A stretch of 64,000 nucleotides of DNA from an uncultured Duncaniella sp. (GCA_910578515.1 CAJTQR010000001.1:186001-250000), one strand, 5' to 3'; positions 44,780 through 52,262 are shown, counted from the stretch's first letter. The notes: generated by a model not told the origin, from the sequence alone. Made by a program: numbers and translations.

Positions 44780-44967
44780 TTTATTTTAGAAACGCGGGAA
44801 TTGATTGTGGAGTGGGATGGTTCTGCACATGATTAACCGATTGAGTTGGTAATGATTGCAATTGTAATTGCAAAATTAAGACTAAATTTTATACTGTACA
44901 AATAATAACAAGCGAAAACCTCCGGAACAAAGTGAAAAAACGTCAATTTAAATTTACTGAATTTAAT

Positions 44968-45008
44968 AACGCCATCCCCGCATGTCATATATACGCAGAG
45001 ATGGCGTT
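44968..45008. terminator. Hairpin downstream of the prophage lipoprotein gene
   Basis: AACGCCATC (44968-44976) pairs with GATGGCGTT (45000-45008). On the forward strand a T-rich tail (GTTTTATTT) follows, and on the reverse strand the tail is weaker. It probably separates the repressor-lipoprotein transcript from the cassette. Confidence 0.6.
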
Positions 45009-45052
45009 GTTTTATTTGATGTGCACTTGCGATATCAGGGCTAATATACAGA

Positions 45053-45086
45053 ACAACTTCCGATAACATGCATTATCGGAAAATCA
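45053..45086 (+). repeat. Inverted-arm element R1 (lox-like layout)
   Basis: Left arm ACAACTTCCGATA at 45053-45065, 8-base spacer 45066-45073, right arm 45074-45086, whose first 8 bases mirror the left arm. The same left arm recurs exactly at 46538. R1 abuts the stop of the lipoprotein gene, so a role as its transcript-end hairpin is also possible. Confidence 0.5.
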
Positions 45087-45686
45087 TTGATTATGTCGGT
45101 CATATTTAAACTCACTAATCTTAATATCGTTGATTTCCAATCCTATTTGAATAGTGGTATCATCCCATCCTCCTAATGAAGGTTCTCCTACAAGAACCGG
45201 GTTGCCTTCAAGTTTATAACTTCCATACTTTTCTAATTTACTAGCCGTGGTTTTATCCAAAGCACCAAAACAATATATCTTAATTTCGCACTTTTCTTTA
45301 ATTACGGTATTATTCTTATCTGATGAATCTTGTCTTCCATATTCCTTTTCAAACGTAAATGCTGTTAAATATTTATCATTGGACTGATTCGCAACAGGTT
45401 GAATTTGGTATAACTTAAAAGGCATAGATTCGATTGTTTTAGAAAAATCAGTAGAATCCAAACTGTGAACAGCCTCTTTAAGCTCCATTATAAAGTCCGA
45501 TTTTTGAATTGGATTATCAAACGCCATAGGATGTACACGCAATAAGCTGTCAACGATATTTTCTATTGCGTTTCTGTTTACTTTAGGTTCATGCTCATCA
45601 ACCGAAGAAAGATTTTGATTACCTGTACAACTGAAAAGCATAAGTAGAACATAAATTGATGTCACTGATTTTATAAAACATTTCAT
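45084..45686 (-). CDS. Prophage lipoprotein, likely lysogenic-conversion protein
   Basis: A 200-residue lipoprotein: MKCFIKSVTSIYVLLMLFSC has a signal peptide and lipobox (FSC at residues 18-20), followed by TGNQN. The mature part is soluble, without recognised domain. Near the C-terminus, YKLEGNPVLVGEPSLGGWDD and QIGLEINDIKISEF suggest a beta-rich end. It lies 72 bases downstream of the repressor gene on the same strand, so it is probably expressed in the lysogen. Superinfection exclusion or host-surface change is a reasonable guess, not shown. Confidence 0.75.
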   Translation of the reverse strand: MKCFIKSVTSIYVLLMLFSCTGNQNLSSVDEHEPKVNRNAIENIVDSLLRVHPMAFDNPIQKSDFIMELKEAVHSLDSTDFSKTIESMPFKLYQIQPVANQSNDKYLTAFTFEKEYGRQDSSDKNNTVIKEKCEIKIYCFGALDKTTASKLEKYGSYKLEGNPVLVGEPSLGGWDDTTIQIGLEINDIKISEFKYDRHNQ

Positions 45687-45758
45687 AATTAAAAAGGTAT
45701 ATTTATTATTCTGAATGTCTAATTGGTTGATTGGTTATTAATTTTTCACTGAAATGTT

Positions 45759-46430
45759 TTACCAGCCGAAGTCGGCGATATATTTTACTACTTTCCAGAC
45801 GCCACGAATCATTGATTTTGGCAGTTCCTCATCCGCGACATCCGAGTTATATGATACACACCATACATAATTCTTTGGGTCTGCATCATATCGGCGTATT
45901 TCTTTTGTGATGCGTCTGCCATCTGTGAGCCATAACACGAAAATTCCTCCGTATCCGAAGTATTGCCGCCAGTCTACCACTTCGCGAATCAGCAGTGCTG
46001 AACCTGGTGGTATAGTTGGATACATTGAGTTTCCTGATTGAATAATTGCCACGTCGCCATCTCTCGCCTCTGTGAATGGTATCATCTTTATAAGGTATTG
46101 TTCAGATGGGGTGGTGATGTTTTCTGAATGAAGTCCGCCAACGCTATCGATATTGATGAGGGGCACAAGCCTATAATTGGACGTCTGTGTCTCATAAGGA
46201 GACTCAGGCTTGCAAGACTTTTTCAACATATCACCCTCACCAATCAAAAGCCAAGCTTTGTTCAGTTCTGGGAATTGCTCAATTATTTTGTTCAAGTTTT
46301 CGTCCGATGTGCCGTTTTTCATGGAGGATATAAATGTTTCTGGCATTCCTATCATCCTTGAAAAGGCTCTTCTTGACAAGCCTCGCCATTGGATAAATTC
46401 GATAATCCTATCTTTTACAGTCTGTTTCAT
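45759..46430 (-). CDS. CI-like phage repressor with S24 peptidase domain
   Basis: A 223-residue repressor. The N-terminal helix-turn-helix is RGLSRRAFSRMIGMPETFISSMKNG. The C-terminal LexA/S24 domain has the catalytic Ser in IQSGNSMYPTIPPGS and the Lys in GRRITKEIRRYD, so it should be self-cleaving or at least dimerising. The start at 46430 (MKQTVKDR) is preferred to 46508, which would place codons inside the operator. It is divergent from the early genes and should bind the palindrome at 46481-46497. Induction by RecA is inferred from the family. Confidence 0.92.
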   Translation of the reverse strand: MKQTVKDRIIEFIQWRGLSRRAFSRMIGMPETFISSMKNGTSDENLNKIIEQFPELNKAWLLIGEGDMLKKSCKPESPYETQTSNYRLVPLINIDSVGGLHSENITTPSEQYLIKMIPFTEARDGDVAIIQSGNSMYPTIPPGSALLIREVVDWRQYFGYGGIFVLWLTDGRRITKEIRRYDADPKNYVWCVSYNSDVADEELPKSMIRGVWKVVKYIADFGW

Positions 46431-46480
46431 GGGACCTTTATTTAGAATTTTACAAATAAATGCAGCATTGCTAATTATTT

Positions 46481-46510
46481 GCACAAATAATTTGTGCGTT
46501 ATGCACAAAT
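46481..46510. promoter_or_regulatory. Repressor operator
   Basis: GCACAAATAATTTGTGC (46481-46497) is a perfect 17-base palindrome, and a further half-site GCACAAAT follows at 46503-46510. The -33 TTTG (46491-46494) of the early promoter lies inside the palindrome, so binding would block it. Confidence 0.8.
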
Positions 46511-46515
46511 TATAT

Positions 46516-46523
46516 TACCTTTG
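46516..46523 (+). promoter_or_regulatory. Early rightward phage promoter
   Basis: TACCTTTG with TTTG at 46491-46494, spacing 21. It drives the early operon and is overlapped by the operator. Confidence 0.75.
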
Positions 46524-46537
46524 CAATATCAAACGCA

Positions 46538-46571
46538 ACAACTTCCGATAATGCATGATATCAGAAGTTAA
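46538..46571 (+). repeat. Inverted-arm element R2 (lox-like layout)
   Basis: Left arm ACAACTTCCGATA (46538-46550), identical to that of R1, 8-base spacer ATGCATGA (46551-46558), right arm 46559-46571, which mirrors the left arm at 11 of 13 positions. It lies in the leader of the early transcript. The 13-8-13 geometry is that of a tyrosine-recombinase crossover site. Confidence 0.55.
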
Positions 46572-46639
46572 TCTGAGCCATTTTGCAAATGTTGTTTCAC
46601 TTGCAAATATACTCAAAGAAAACTTACAAAGCAAACGAT

Positions 46640-46873
46640 ATGAAAATAAAAAGGCCCGAAGAATTCAAAATCAGACCAAAGGTGGCAGAGGTGGTCAAAC
46701 ACATGAAGAAAGGAGATAAAGTGCTCTTTGAAGCAGCGAAAGATGGCTCGCTCTCTGCGGCTCGGACAGCGGTGTCAAGAGCAAACGCAAAGCTCGGTCC
46801 CCAGGAGTATTCAGTCACAAGCGAGGATAATGGGGTAACTTTCATAATCGAGAGGGAAGCGGGGCTGAGGTGA
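46640..46873 (+). CDS. Small phage early protein (77 aa)
   Basis: A 77-residue basic protein, first gene after the early promoter. RPEEFKIRPKVAEVVKHMKKGDKVLFEAAKDGSLSAARTAVSRANAKLG has a helical character with many Lys/Arg, and the end SEDNGVTFIIEREAG looks like a beta hairpin. The pattern (a helix with SLSAARTAVSRAN) suggests a DNA-binding Cro- or regulator-like role by position only. The start is at 46640, since earlier codons lie next to the promoter leader. Confidence 0.65.
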   Translation: MKIKRPEEFKIRPKVAEVVKHMKKGDKVLFEAAKDGSLSAARTAVSRANAKLGPQEYSVTSEDNGVTFIIEREAGLR

Positions 46874-46931
46874 GCAGAATCATTTGACCATACAGTGATA
46901 AGTAGAATAGTGTTAAGTGTAATTCGTTATT

Positions 46932-47070
46932 GGCATTCAGCTTCGTGAGAAGATGGATGGCAGGACAGTCCCGGAGGGGACTGGTCCATTGATTGAGAGA
47001 GTTCCGGAGATTCCACTATGTCTCCGGAATCATGGGAGCGAGACTGCCCGGGAAATGCCGCCGGGATGAT
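46932..47070 (+). ncRNA. Candidate structured RNA with three strong hairpins
   Basis: Hairpin 1 is 46963-46987 (GGAC and AGTCCC pair with GGGACT and GTCC, one bulge). Hairpin 2 is TTCCGGAGA (47002-47010) with TCTCCGGAA (47021-47029). Hairpin 3 is ATCAT/ATGAT (47029-47033 and 47066-47070) around CCCGG/CCGGG (47047-47051 and 47061-47065). An alternative outer pairing is GGCATT (46932-46937) with AATGCC (47054-47059), enclosing GGCAG/CTGCC. No ORF fills the gap. It is either a leader element or a small RNA. Confidence 0.35.
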
Positions 47071-47137
47071 AACAATCCATTCCATATAGGTTGCAGTGTC
47101 GAAGCTGCCGCTCCCGCCAAATTAATATTAACAAATT

Positions 47138-47389
47138 ATGAATAGACAGAGAAAGACAGATGGAGTATTAGCGCTTGTCGAGCTTTATAGGCGGATAATA
47201 GATGACCGTTACCGTAGTATTACCGGCTTTGGCAGACCTCCGGTAATTGATGAAAATATAAGAGAGATGCTTTTTAAGGAGGCTCAGATTGTATTTGCTG
47301 AAATCACGGGGTATCAGGCAAGCGTAATACATAAGGAGATTGCAGCGATTATAAACGACAATGACGAAAGGATGACAGACATTGTATAA
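47138..47389 (+). CDS. Small phage protein (83 aa), unknown
   Basis: An 83-residue, mostly helical, soluble protein: DGVLALVELYRRIIDDRYRS, then REMLFKEAQIVFAEITGYQ, then IHKEIAAIINDNDERM. It follows the structured region. Its last 76 bases overlap the convergent gene 47314-47673. The function is not recognised. Confidence 0.6.
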   Translation: MNRQRKTDGVLALVELYRRIIDDRYRSITGFGRPPVIDENIREMLFKEAQIVFAEITGYQASVIHKEIAAIINDNDERMTDIV

Positions 47390-47673
47390 TATCGCGACAG
47401 CAACTTTTCCTCACAACTCTTGTGGGTGAAATATTGGGTATAATATAGCCAATTCATAGCTGCTGTCATAGTGGTATAATCAACGGAAGCATTCATGACT
47501 CTTAGCTGATGGCTAATAGCTGAATATACATCCACCCCAAACTTATTTTTACAATGAATTTCGTCAACAAAATTTCCATTTGTGACAGAGTCATGCAAAT
47601 AATCAATTGCGTCTTGGCATTTAGCATAAAAGTCGTGCCGACGGTTGAATTTATTCCGAAAGATATTAATCAT
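47314..47673 (-). CDS. Small protein with C-terminal membrane anchor, opposite strand in the early region
   Basis: A 119-residue protein, MINIFRNKFNRRHDFYAKCQ at the start, with a helical body and a hydrophobic C-terminus (SVILSSLSFIIAAISLCITLA) that would anchor it in a membrane as a tail-anchored protein. A reverse-strand promoter (47704-47711) stands just upstream. It is the only leftward gene among the rightward early genes and overlaps the convergent neighbour by 76 bases. An ATG at 47682 is possible. It could be a lysogeny-expressed exclusion protein (guess). Confidence 0.55.
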   Translation of the reverse strand: MINIFRNKFNRRHDFYAKCQDAIDYLHDSVTNGNFVDEIHCKNKFGVDVYSAISHQLRVMNASVDYTTMTAAMNWLYYTQYFTHKSCEEKLLSRYYTMSVILSSLSFIIAAISLCITLA

Positions 47674-47703
47674 AAATAACATCTGAGATTTGAGAAATTA
47701 AAG

Positions 47704-47711
47704 CAAAAATA
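47704..47711 (-). promoter_or_regulatory. -7 promoter element for the tail-anchored protein gene
   Basis: The reverse strand reads TATTTTTG, about 30 bases before the start codon at 47673. Confidence 0.45.
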
Positions 47712-47751
47712 CAAAAACAAATAATATCAACCCATAAAAACTCATAGAATC

Positions 47752-48111
47752 ATGGATGAGGTAAAAGAAAAGAACTTTAACAGAGAGCATGGGGCATCTA
47801 CTGTTGATGAGGATACCATCCGACGGATAGCCGACGCTGTGGTGGCAAGGTTGACAGAGAAGCCGGTCGATATGATGGAGCTTGCAGAAGCAGCCAAGTA
47901 TCTCGGCGTTGCACCGAGCACACTGCAGAGGATGACATTCGAGAGGGATATCCCATATTATAAACCCGGTCGTAAATGCCTCTTCAAGCGTGCCGAGCTT
48001 GACCAGTGGATAGCGGGCAAGAGGATAAAGACCCGCAAGGAGATAGCCGGAGAGGCGTTGGCGTATTGTGAGGCTAACCGAGGACGCCGTGTGACGGTGC
48101 CGCGCAAATGA
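47752..48111 (+). CDS. Excisionase-like / helix-turn-helix DNA-binding protein
   Basis: A 119-residue protein with a MerR-like winged HTH of the excisionase (HTH_17) type: MMELAEAAKYLGVAPSTLQRMTFERDIPYYKPGRKCLFKRAELDQWI. Such proteins act as recombination directionality factors or as transcription factors. The N-terminal 35 residues are a helical, polar extension. It is near the early promoter and far from the integrase gene, and could work with either of the two tyrosine recombinases. Confidence 0.85.
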   Translation: MDEVKEKNFNREHGASTVDEDTIRRIADAVVARLTEKPVDMMELAEAAKYLGVAPSTLQRMTFERDIPYYKPGRKCLFKRAELDQWIAGKRIKTRKEIAGEALAYCEANRGRRVTVPRK

Positions 48112-48121
48112 TGGAGGCGGT

Positions 48122-48301
48122 ATGGGAACAGACATGAAATCCAACATGGCATGCGGAGGTTGGAAGGTGATAGCCATTGATGCCAACGGGAAGAAATGGC
48201 ATTACCGTATGGACACGGAGAAGGATGCTGAGCTGCTTTCAAAGGCACTGCTGTTTCACTCCCTGGCGGTTGTTGACACGGAAATCCATCCCGATACCTG
48301 A
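48122..48301 (+). CDS. Small phage protein (59 aa)
   Basis: A 59-residue ORF: MGTDMKSNMACGGWKVIAID then ANGKKWHYRMDTEKDAELLSK and a short tail. It begins 11 bases after the previous stop and keeps the operon spacing. The first part looks like a small beta-sheet and the second like a helix. The function is unknown. Confidence 0.5.
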   Translation: MGTDMKSNMACGGWKVIAIDANGKKWHYRMDTEKDAELLSKALLFHSLAVVDTEIHPDT

Positions 48302-48347
48302 CAACCTGACAACCCATGAATAAACAACCCTATAACCCGATAGAATT

Positions 48348-48467
48348 ATGATGGAACTTTTTGAGCTGGTATTGCCGGCGATAGTTATAACAGCGGTGGT
48401 GGCAGGCATCCCGCATCTCATAGCCGTAAGGCTTGGGCGTATGGCTCCGCGGAGCCGACAGAGATAA
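48348..48467 (+). CDS. Tiny membrane protein (39 aa)
   Basis: A 39-residue ORF, MMELFELVLPAIVITAVVAG then IPHLIAVRLGRMAPRSRQR. One transmembrane helix is followed by a basic tail. The end overlaps the strong AAGGAGG of the next gene. Such short membrane proteins are common in phage early regions. Being so short, the call is cautious. Confidence 0.4.
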   Translation: MMELFELVLPAIVITAVVAGIPHLIAVRLGRMAPRSRQR

Positions 48468-48479
48468 GGAGGATGAGGA

Positions 48480-49505
48480 ATGGCACGCCCCAGGAAAACC
48501 GGACTTGATTATTTCCCTTTCGATTGTGACTTTTTCTCGGATGAGAAAGTGGTTGTTGTCGCCGGGGAGTTTCAAATCAAGGGGGAAATCGTCATTGTAA
48601 AGCTGCTCTGTGAGATATACCGGAACGGATATTTTGTTGAGTGGAATGAGATGATGAAATATAAGATGGTGGCGCAGCTGCATGGAATGGTCAACGCCAA
48701 TTGTCTCGACTCGATAATAAACCGCTTGGTCCGATGGAGATTCTTTGACAAGGACCTGTTTGACTCGGCGGGGATATTAACAAGCTTAGACATCCAGCAG
48801 CGCTACTTTGAAGCCTCCAAATTTCGCAAGCTCGACGACGATTTGCCCTATCTTTTGGTAAAACCAAGAGTAAACTATGCAGAAAAGGGAGTTTCCCAAA
48901 CATTAACCCCAGTTTCCCACGGAAAAATGCAGGAAATAAAATTAAAAGAAAATAAATTAAAAAAATATCCTCCTACGTCGGATACAAAAAAGCCGGCGGC
49001 TGTTGCCGCCTCCGACGCCGACGCGGAGGTGGATTTTGGTAAGGATTTATCGGCTGATGAGGTAAAGCTTGTCAAGGTCACGCTTGCAAAAGCCATCGCG
49101 TCGTCGGCGAGTCTCGCCAAGGAATTCGGGGTTGATGCCGAAACTGTGATGACGATGGCTAACGATGTGGCTGACCGATGGCTTCTCACGGGGGAGTTTG
49201 ACCGTAAGCGTCCGTTCACCCACATGCTGAACACCATCGGGAAGAAACTTACATCGCCGCAGCTCACGCCGGCATCCGTGCGACGTACCGACCCGGCGGT
49301 GGAAAGAGAGCAGGAGCGCCAGCGCCGCAAGGAAGAGGAACGCCGCCATGCGGCCGGAGTGGTCAAGCCTGATGAATATCTGCGCAGCCGTGGCATCAAG
49401 CCCGGCACTTCAATGGCTAAGCTTGCCAGAGAGGAGGCGTTGGCGGAATCTCAGCAGCTTTCGGAGGATGTGAGAAGCGCCCTGGATGTGATAAAGTCCA
49501 TGTAA
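48480..49505 (+). CDS. DUF4373 (Lin1244/Lin1753-type) phage replication protein
   Basis: A 341-residue protein. The N-terminal domain (residues 1-100) reads RPRKTGLDYFPFDCDFFSDEKV, then a winged-helix-like part IVKLLCEIYRNGYFVEW, typical of DUF4373 proteins that resemble DnaD-type replisome organisers. The linker is charged, and the C-terminal part is a helical segment with many Arg (RREQERQRRKEEERRHAAG). A strong Shine-Dalgarno (AAGGAGG) sits 8-14 bases upstream. It probably recruits the host helicase to phage DNA (inference). Confidence 0.82.
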   Translation: MARPRKTGLDYFPFDCDFFSDEKVVVVAGEFQIKGEIVIVKLLCEIYRNGYFVEWNEMMKYKMVAQLHGMVNANCLDSIINRLVRWRFFDKDLFDSAGILTSLDIQQRYFEASKFRKLDDDLPYLLVKPRVNYAEKGVSQTLTPVSHGKMQEIKLKENKLKKYPPTSDTKKPAAVAASDADAEVDFGKDLSADEVKLVKVTLAKAIASSASLAKEFGVDAETVMTMANDVADRWLLTGEFDRKRPFTHMLNTIGKKLTSPQLTPASVRRTDPAVEREQERQRRKEEERRHAAGVVKPDEYLRSRGIKPGTSMAKLAREEALAESQQLSEDVRSALDVIKSM

Positions 49506-49511
49506 ACAACC

Positions 49512-49877
49512 ATGACAGAGATGGAAAAGCGAGATACAACAACGAGAAAGAGTGACATGGGTAGTGACCCTGTGTTTACTTGCCGCAGATTTGACAGGTT
49601 CATGCGTCAATGCGGAGCCGACGAATCATCCGTCATCGACGGTAAGAAGCGGGAGGATATAGAGAGGAACATCCGAGAATTGCGCCGGATGGCTGCTGAA
49701 GGGGACTGCGTTTTCTGCTTCCGCTGCAAGAGGGCGAAACGTTCCTGTAAGTCTGCCATAGTGCATCCGATGAAGGGATACCGTGACTTTTTCGTGAAGG
49801 AACCGACTACTGACTGGAAGAGAGAAGGAGCAATAATGACTCCGCGCAATGTCATGGGATATGTAGGCTATGAATAA
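49512..49877 (+). CDS. Cys-rich small phage protein
   Basis: A 121-residue basic protein. The cysteines in DCVFCFRCKRAKRSC suggest a zinc-binding knuckle near the middle. EDIERNIRELRRMAAEG is a helix. The start at 49512 (or ATG 49521) follows the replication gene. Possibly a nucleic-acid-binding accessory protein, but it is not recognised. Confidence 0.6.
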   Translation: MTEMEKRDTTTRKSDMGSDPVFTCRRFDRFMRQCGADESSVIDGKKREDIERNIRELRRMAAEGDCVFCFRCKRAKRSCKSAIVHPMKGYRDFFVKEPTTDWKREGAIMTPRNVMGYVGYE

Positions 49878-49886
49878 TTTGACAAA

Positions 49887-50129
49887 ATGGAAGGAGAGAG
49901 CATGAAAATAGCAGTTCTTGCAGCTATAGCTGAGATTGTGGATGACAAGAAAGCCGCCGGCGTATATCCGGCTGCAGCCTCACGCCTTGAGATAGCGAGG
50001 ATATTGTGGGAGGAGTCGGAAAAGGTTCTTGTCAGTCTCGAGAAGGAGGGTCGGATAGTCAGCCATGAAAATTTCAACAAGACTAAGTTTTACCAGTTTT
50101 CAGAAAAACCAAAAAGTAACCCGAAATGA
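49887..50129 (+). CDS. Small phage protein, winged-helix-like (80 aa)
   Basis: An 80-residue protein. VLAAIAEIVDDKKAAGVYPA and LEIARILWEESEKVLVSLEK form helices, followed by EGRIVSHENFNKTKFYQF, which looks like a wing. It could be a small DNA-binding protein. There is no stronger identity. It follows the Cys-rich gene by 9 bases. Confidence 0.55.
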   Translation: MEGESMKIAVLAAIAEIVDDKKAAGVYPAAASRLEIARILWEESEKVLVSLEKEGRIVSHENFNKTKFYQFSEKPKSNPK

Positions 50130-50193
50130 GTGATAAAGCGACAAATATTTCAAATCTGGTGGAAAGCGACGCGGATAAATTTAAGAGTGTATC

Positions 50194-50403
50194 ATGAACT
50201 GGAGATTATTGGAACTCACCCCTGCCATGGTAGGTATGAGGGTGCTGGTAAAATCAGGGAACGGGAATGGGAAGGAATCATTCTTTTGCGGCGTGATAAA
50301 ATCCTACAACCGTACATACGCCGTGAAAGACCAGCAGGGAAGTTTTCATTACTTCCGCAAAAGCATGAAATATTATTATATCAACATTGATGAAGTAAAA
50401 TAA
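50194..50403 (+). CDS. Small phage protein (69 aa)
   Basis: A 69-residue protein, MNWRLLELTPAMVGMRVLVK and NRTYAVKDQQGSFHYFRKSM. The pattern of short strands suggests a small SH3-like barrel (GMRVLVK, FFCGVIK, YAVKDQ). The ORF in the other frame from 50130 is rejected. It ends 2 bases before the recombinase start. Confidence 0.55.
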   Translation: MNWRLLELTPAMVGMRVLVKSGNGNGKESFFCGVIKSYNRTYAVKDQQGSFHYFRKSMKYYYINIDEVK

Positions 50404-50405
50404 AT

Positions 50406-51371
50406 ATGACTTTTGAGCAACTTTTCAACCGATGGTATGCAGATAAGAAGATGGAGGTAAAAGCCGGAACAGCAGCGACTCAAGCTAACCATTGGATGGG
50501 ATTGAGGAAGTATCTCGGAGAGCGTGATGTATGCAGCTTTGGCAAGAATGATGCGAGAATTCTTCTGCATAACCTTATCGAGGATGGCTTGGCTCGTAAA
50601 ACGGCAAAAGATAGGATGGCTTTGGTAAAACAAATTCTGCTTTTCGCGGCTTCTGAACTTGAAGTGCCAATTAAGCCTCTTAACTGGCAGTTGAAATTTC
50701 CTCAGGGTGAGCCAAAGAGATTGCAACGATTCACCCCGGCAGAACTGTTAAGGATAATATCAACTATCGATAAAGATTTTGAATCTGGAGATTATAAATA
50801 TCTGCCTGTACTCATATCCGCATTGACCGGCATGCGTGTAGGAGAAGTGTGTGGTCTTCAATGGGGAGATATTGATTTTAAACATAGAGTCATATATGTA
50901 CATCGGAATGTGACAAAGAGTTATGACCCATTTGAAAAGAGAGACAGGATTATCGTCGGTTCACCGAAGACAAGAGCCGGATATAGAGAGATTCCGATGA
51001 TTCCCATTCTTTGCAGAATGTTGAGGATGGCAATGCCGGCAAAAGTAAATCCCGAACATTATACCATAAGTAATGACTACACACCTTTCCTTCCGGGAAA
51101 AGCAAGAGCTCTTTTTGATTCATGCATTAAAAAGAACAAAGGTGTACCACGCATAACATTCCATGGTCTCCGGCATACATTTGCGACATTGCTGGTGGAG
51201 AGCAAAGCAGATGTTAAAACGGTATCGGAAATATTGGGACACTCGAATGTGACGGTGACACTAAATCTCTATGTACATCCGTCAATGGAAGAAAAAAAGA
51301 GGGCGGTCTCCCGTGCTTTTGGAAAACTGGTAAGAAGATTTGAAACCCCTAATCCAACAAAACAAGAATAA
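50406..51371 (+). CDS. Second tyrosine recombinase
   Basis: A 321-residue phage-type recombinase with core-binding N-domain (residues 1-90) and catalytic domain: Arg in ALTGMRVGEVCGLQWGDID, Lys in SPKTRAGYREIPM, His-x-x-Arg in FHGLRHTFATLL, His in ILGHSNVTVT and the Tyr nucleophile in LNLYVHPS. It differs strongly from the integrase at 41646. Two such enzymes in one prophage are unusual. It might resolve phage multimers, invert a segment, or act on the R1/R2 elements. Domain motifs are intact, so it should be active. Confidence 0.92.
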   Translation: MTFEQLFNRWYADKKMEVKAGTAATQANHWMGLRKYLGERDVCSFGKNDARILLHNLIEDGLARKTAKDRMALVKQILLFAASELEVPIKPLNWQLKFPQGEPKRLQRFTPAELLRIISTIDKDFESGDYKYLPVLISALTGMRVGEVCGLQWGDIDFKHRVIYVHRNVTKSYDPFEKRDRIIVGSPKTRAGYREIPMIPILCRMLRMAMPAKVNPEHYTISNDYTPFLPGKARALFDSCIKKNKGVPRITFHGLRHTFATLLVESKADVKTVSEILGHSNVTVTLNLYVHPSMEEKKRAVSRAFGKLVRRFETPNPTKQE

Positions 51372-51374
51372 CTT

Positions 51375-52262
51375 ATGAAACTGAAAGAAATCCCCCAGAA
51401 CACCGTAGTCCATACCCCGACAGAGGATGAAGTCCGCGAGCTGCTTGCCATCCTGCATGAGAATGGGTGGATAACTTATGGATGTGCAAACTACGTCATT
51501 AAAAACGCAAGGGGCATTCAAATAGAATCAGAGGCTGATTGGTCCTGGTGGGAAAAGATAGAAAATGCGAGAAAAGAGAATGTTACCATCCTCACCCTCG
51601 CCGACTTCAAACGCCTCTATTGCGAGGAAGAGAAGCCTCAGCCGAAGTTCAAGGTGGGAGACAGGGTGATGATTGATGGAGTTATCAACTTAGCTCTCAA
51701 TCACCATGTGGGTTCAATTCTTGAATTACCCAACATAGACCATCCAAGCACATATAAGGTGAGTGTCGTAGATGGATATGCGTTCTTGGAGGAAGTTTAT
51801 TTAAACCACTACACCGAACCCGAAACAAAAACAACCGAAGATATGGAAACAAAAGAACTGAACCTCTGTGAGTTGCTGAAAGGGCATGAGGGCATAATCA
51901 TTTATTCACCCCTTGAAGGGGAAGTTAGGCTTGAGGGTATCAGACCTAAAGATAACTATATGATAAAACCCATCGTAACAGAAGGGGGGTCATTCTGCGC
52001 AAATGGTAAGTGGCAAGAGAGACCTAATGCCGTTTGCTGTCTATTCCCCTCCCGCGCCCTCTACGAGCAATACCCGCTCGACCCTTACACAGCATGGATG
52101 AAGTGGCAGGAGGAACAGAATAAATATTCTCTGTCATTAAGCATTGTAGGTAATGATTTGAATGGACGGATTATATCTGCTCGTTTCCGCACCCCCACCG
52201 ACCGCGACAAGTGCATCGAAGAAATCAAAGCAATCATCGAAAAGTACAGTAAGAAATTATGA
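51375..52262 (+). CDS. Phage protein of unknown function (295 aa)
   Basis: A 295-residue soluble protein. The N-terminal 80 residues have EDEVRELLAILHENGWITYG. The middle contains an SH3-like segment KFKVGDRVMIDGVINLALNHH followed by YKVSVVDGYAFLEEVYLNHYTE, found in several phage proteins. The C-terminal part (SPLEGEVRLEGIRPKDNYMI) is beta-rich. It may be a fusion of shuffled modules. There is no catalytic motif. Confidence 0.65.
   Translation: MKLKEIPQNTVVHTPTEDEVRELLAILHENGWITYGCANYVIKNARGIQIESEADWSWWEKIENARKENVTILTLADFKRLYCEEEKPQPKFKVGDRVMIDGVINLALNHHVGSILELPNIDHPSTYKVSVVDGYAFLEEVYLNHYTEPETKTTEDMETKELNLCELLKGHEGIIIYSPLEGEVRLEGIRPKDNYMIKPIVTEGGSFCANGKWQERPNAVCCLFPSRALYEQYPLDPYTAWMKWQEEQNKYSLSLSIVGNDLNGRIISARFRTPTDRDKCIEEIKAIIEKYSKKL

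Larger units (their letters stand above)
44677..45083. other. Intergenic region between the cassette and the prophage lipoprotein
   Basis: A stretch of about 400 bases with the leftward cassette promoter (44772-44779), a 9-bp-stem hairpin (44968-45008) and the first lox-like element (45053-45086). No convincing ORF was found. Confidence 0.55.

Noticed and set aside
46932..47137. Template repeat of a diversity-generating retroelement
   Set aside because: No reverse transcriptase and no variable repeat was found in the window; the hairpins explain the region better.
48875..49408. 177-codon open frame antisense to the replication gene
   Set aside because: A low-complexity Ser/Arg-rich shadow produced by the GC-richer codons of the sense gene.
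50130..50390. 86-codon open frame before the second recombinase
   Set aside because: It overlaps the 69-residue gene at 50194 in another frame. The latter has better protein character and operon spacing.
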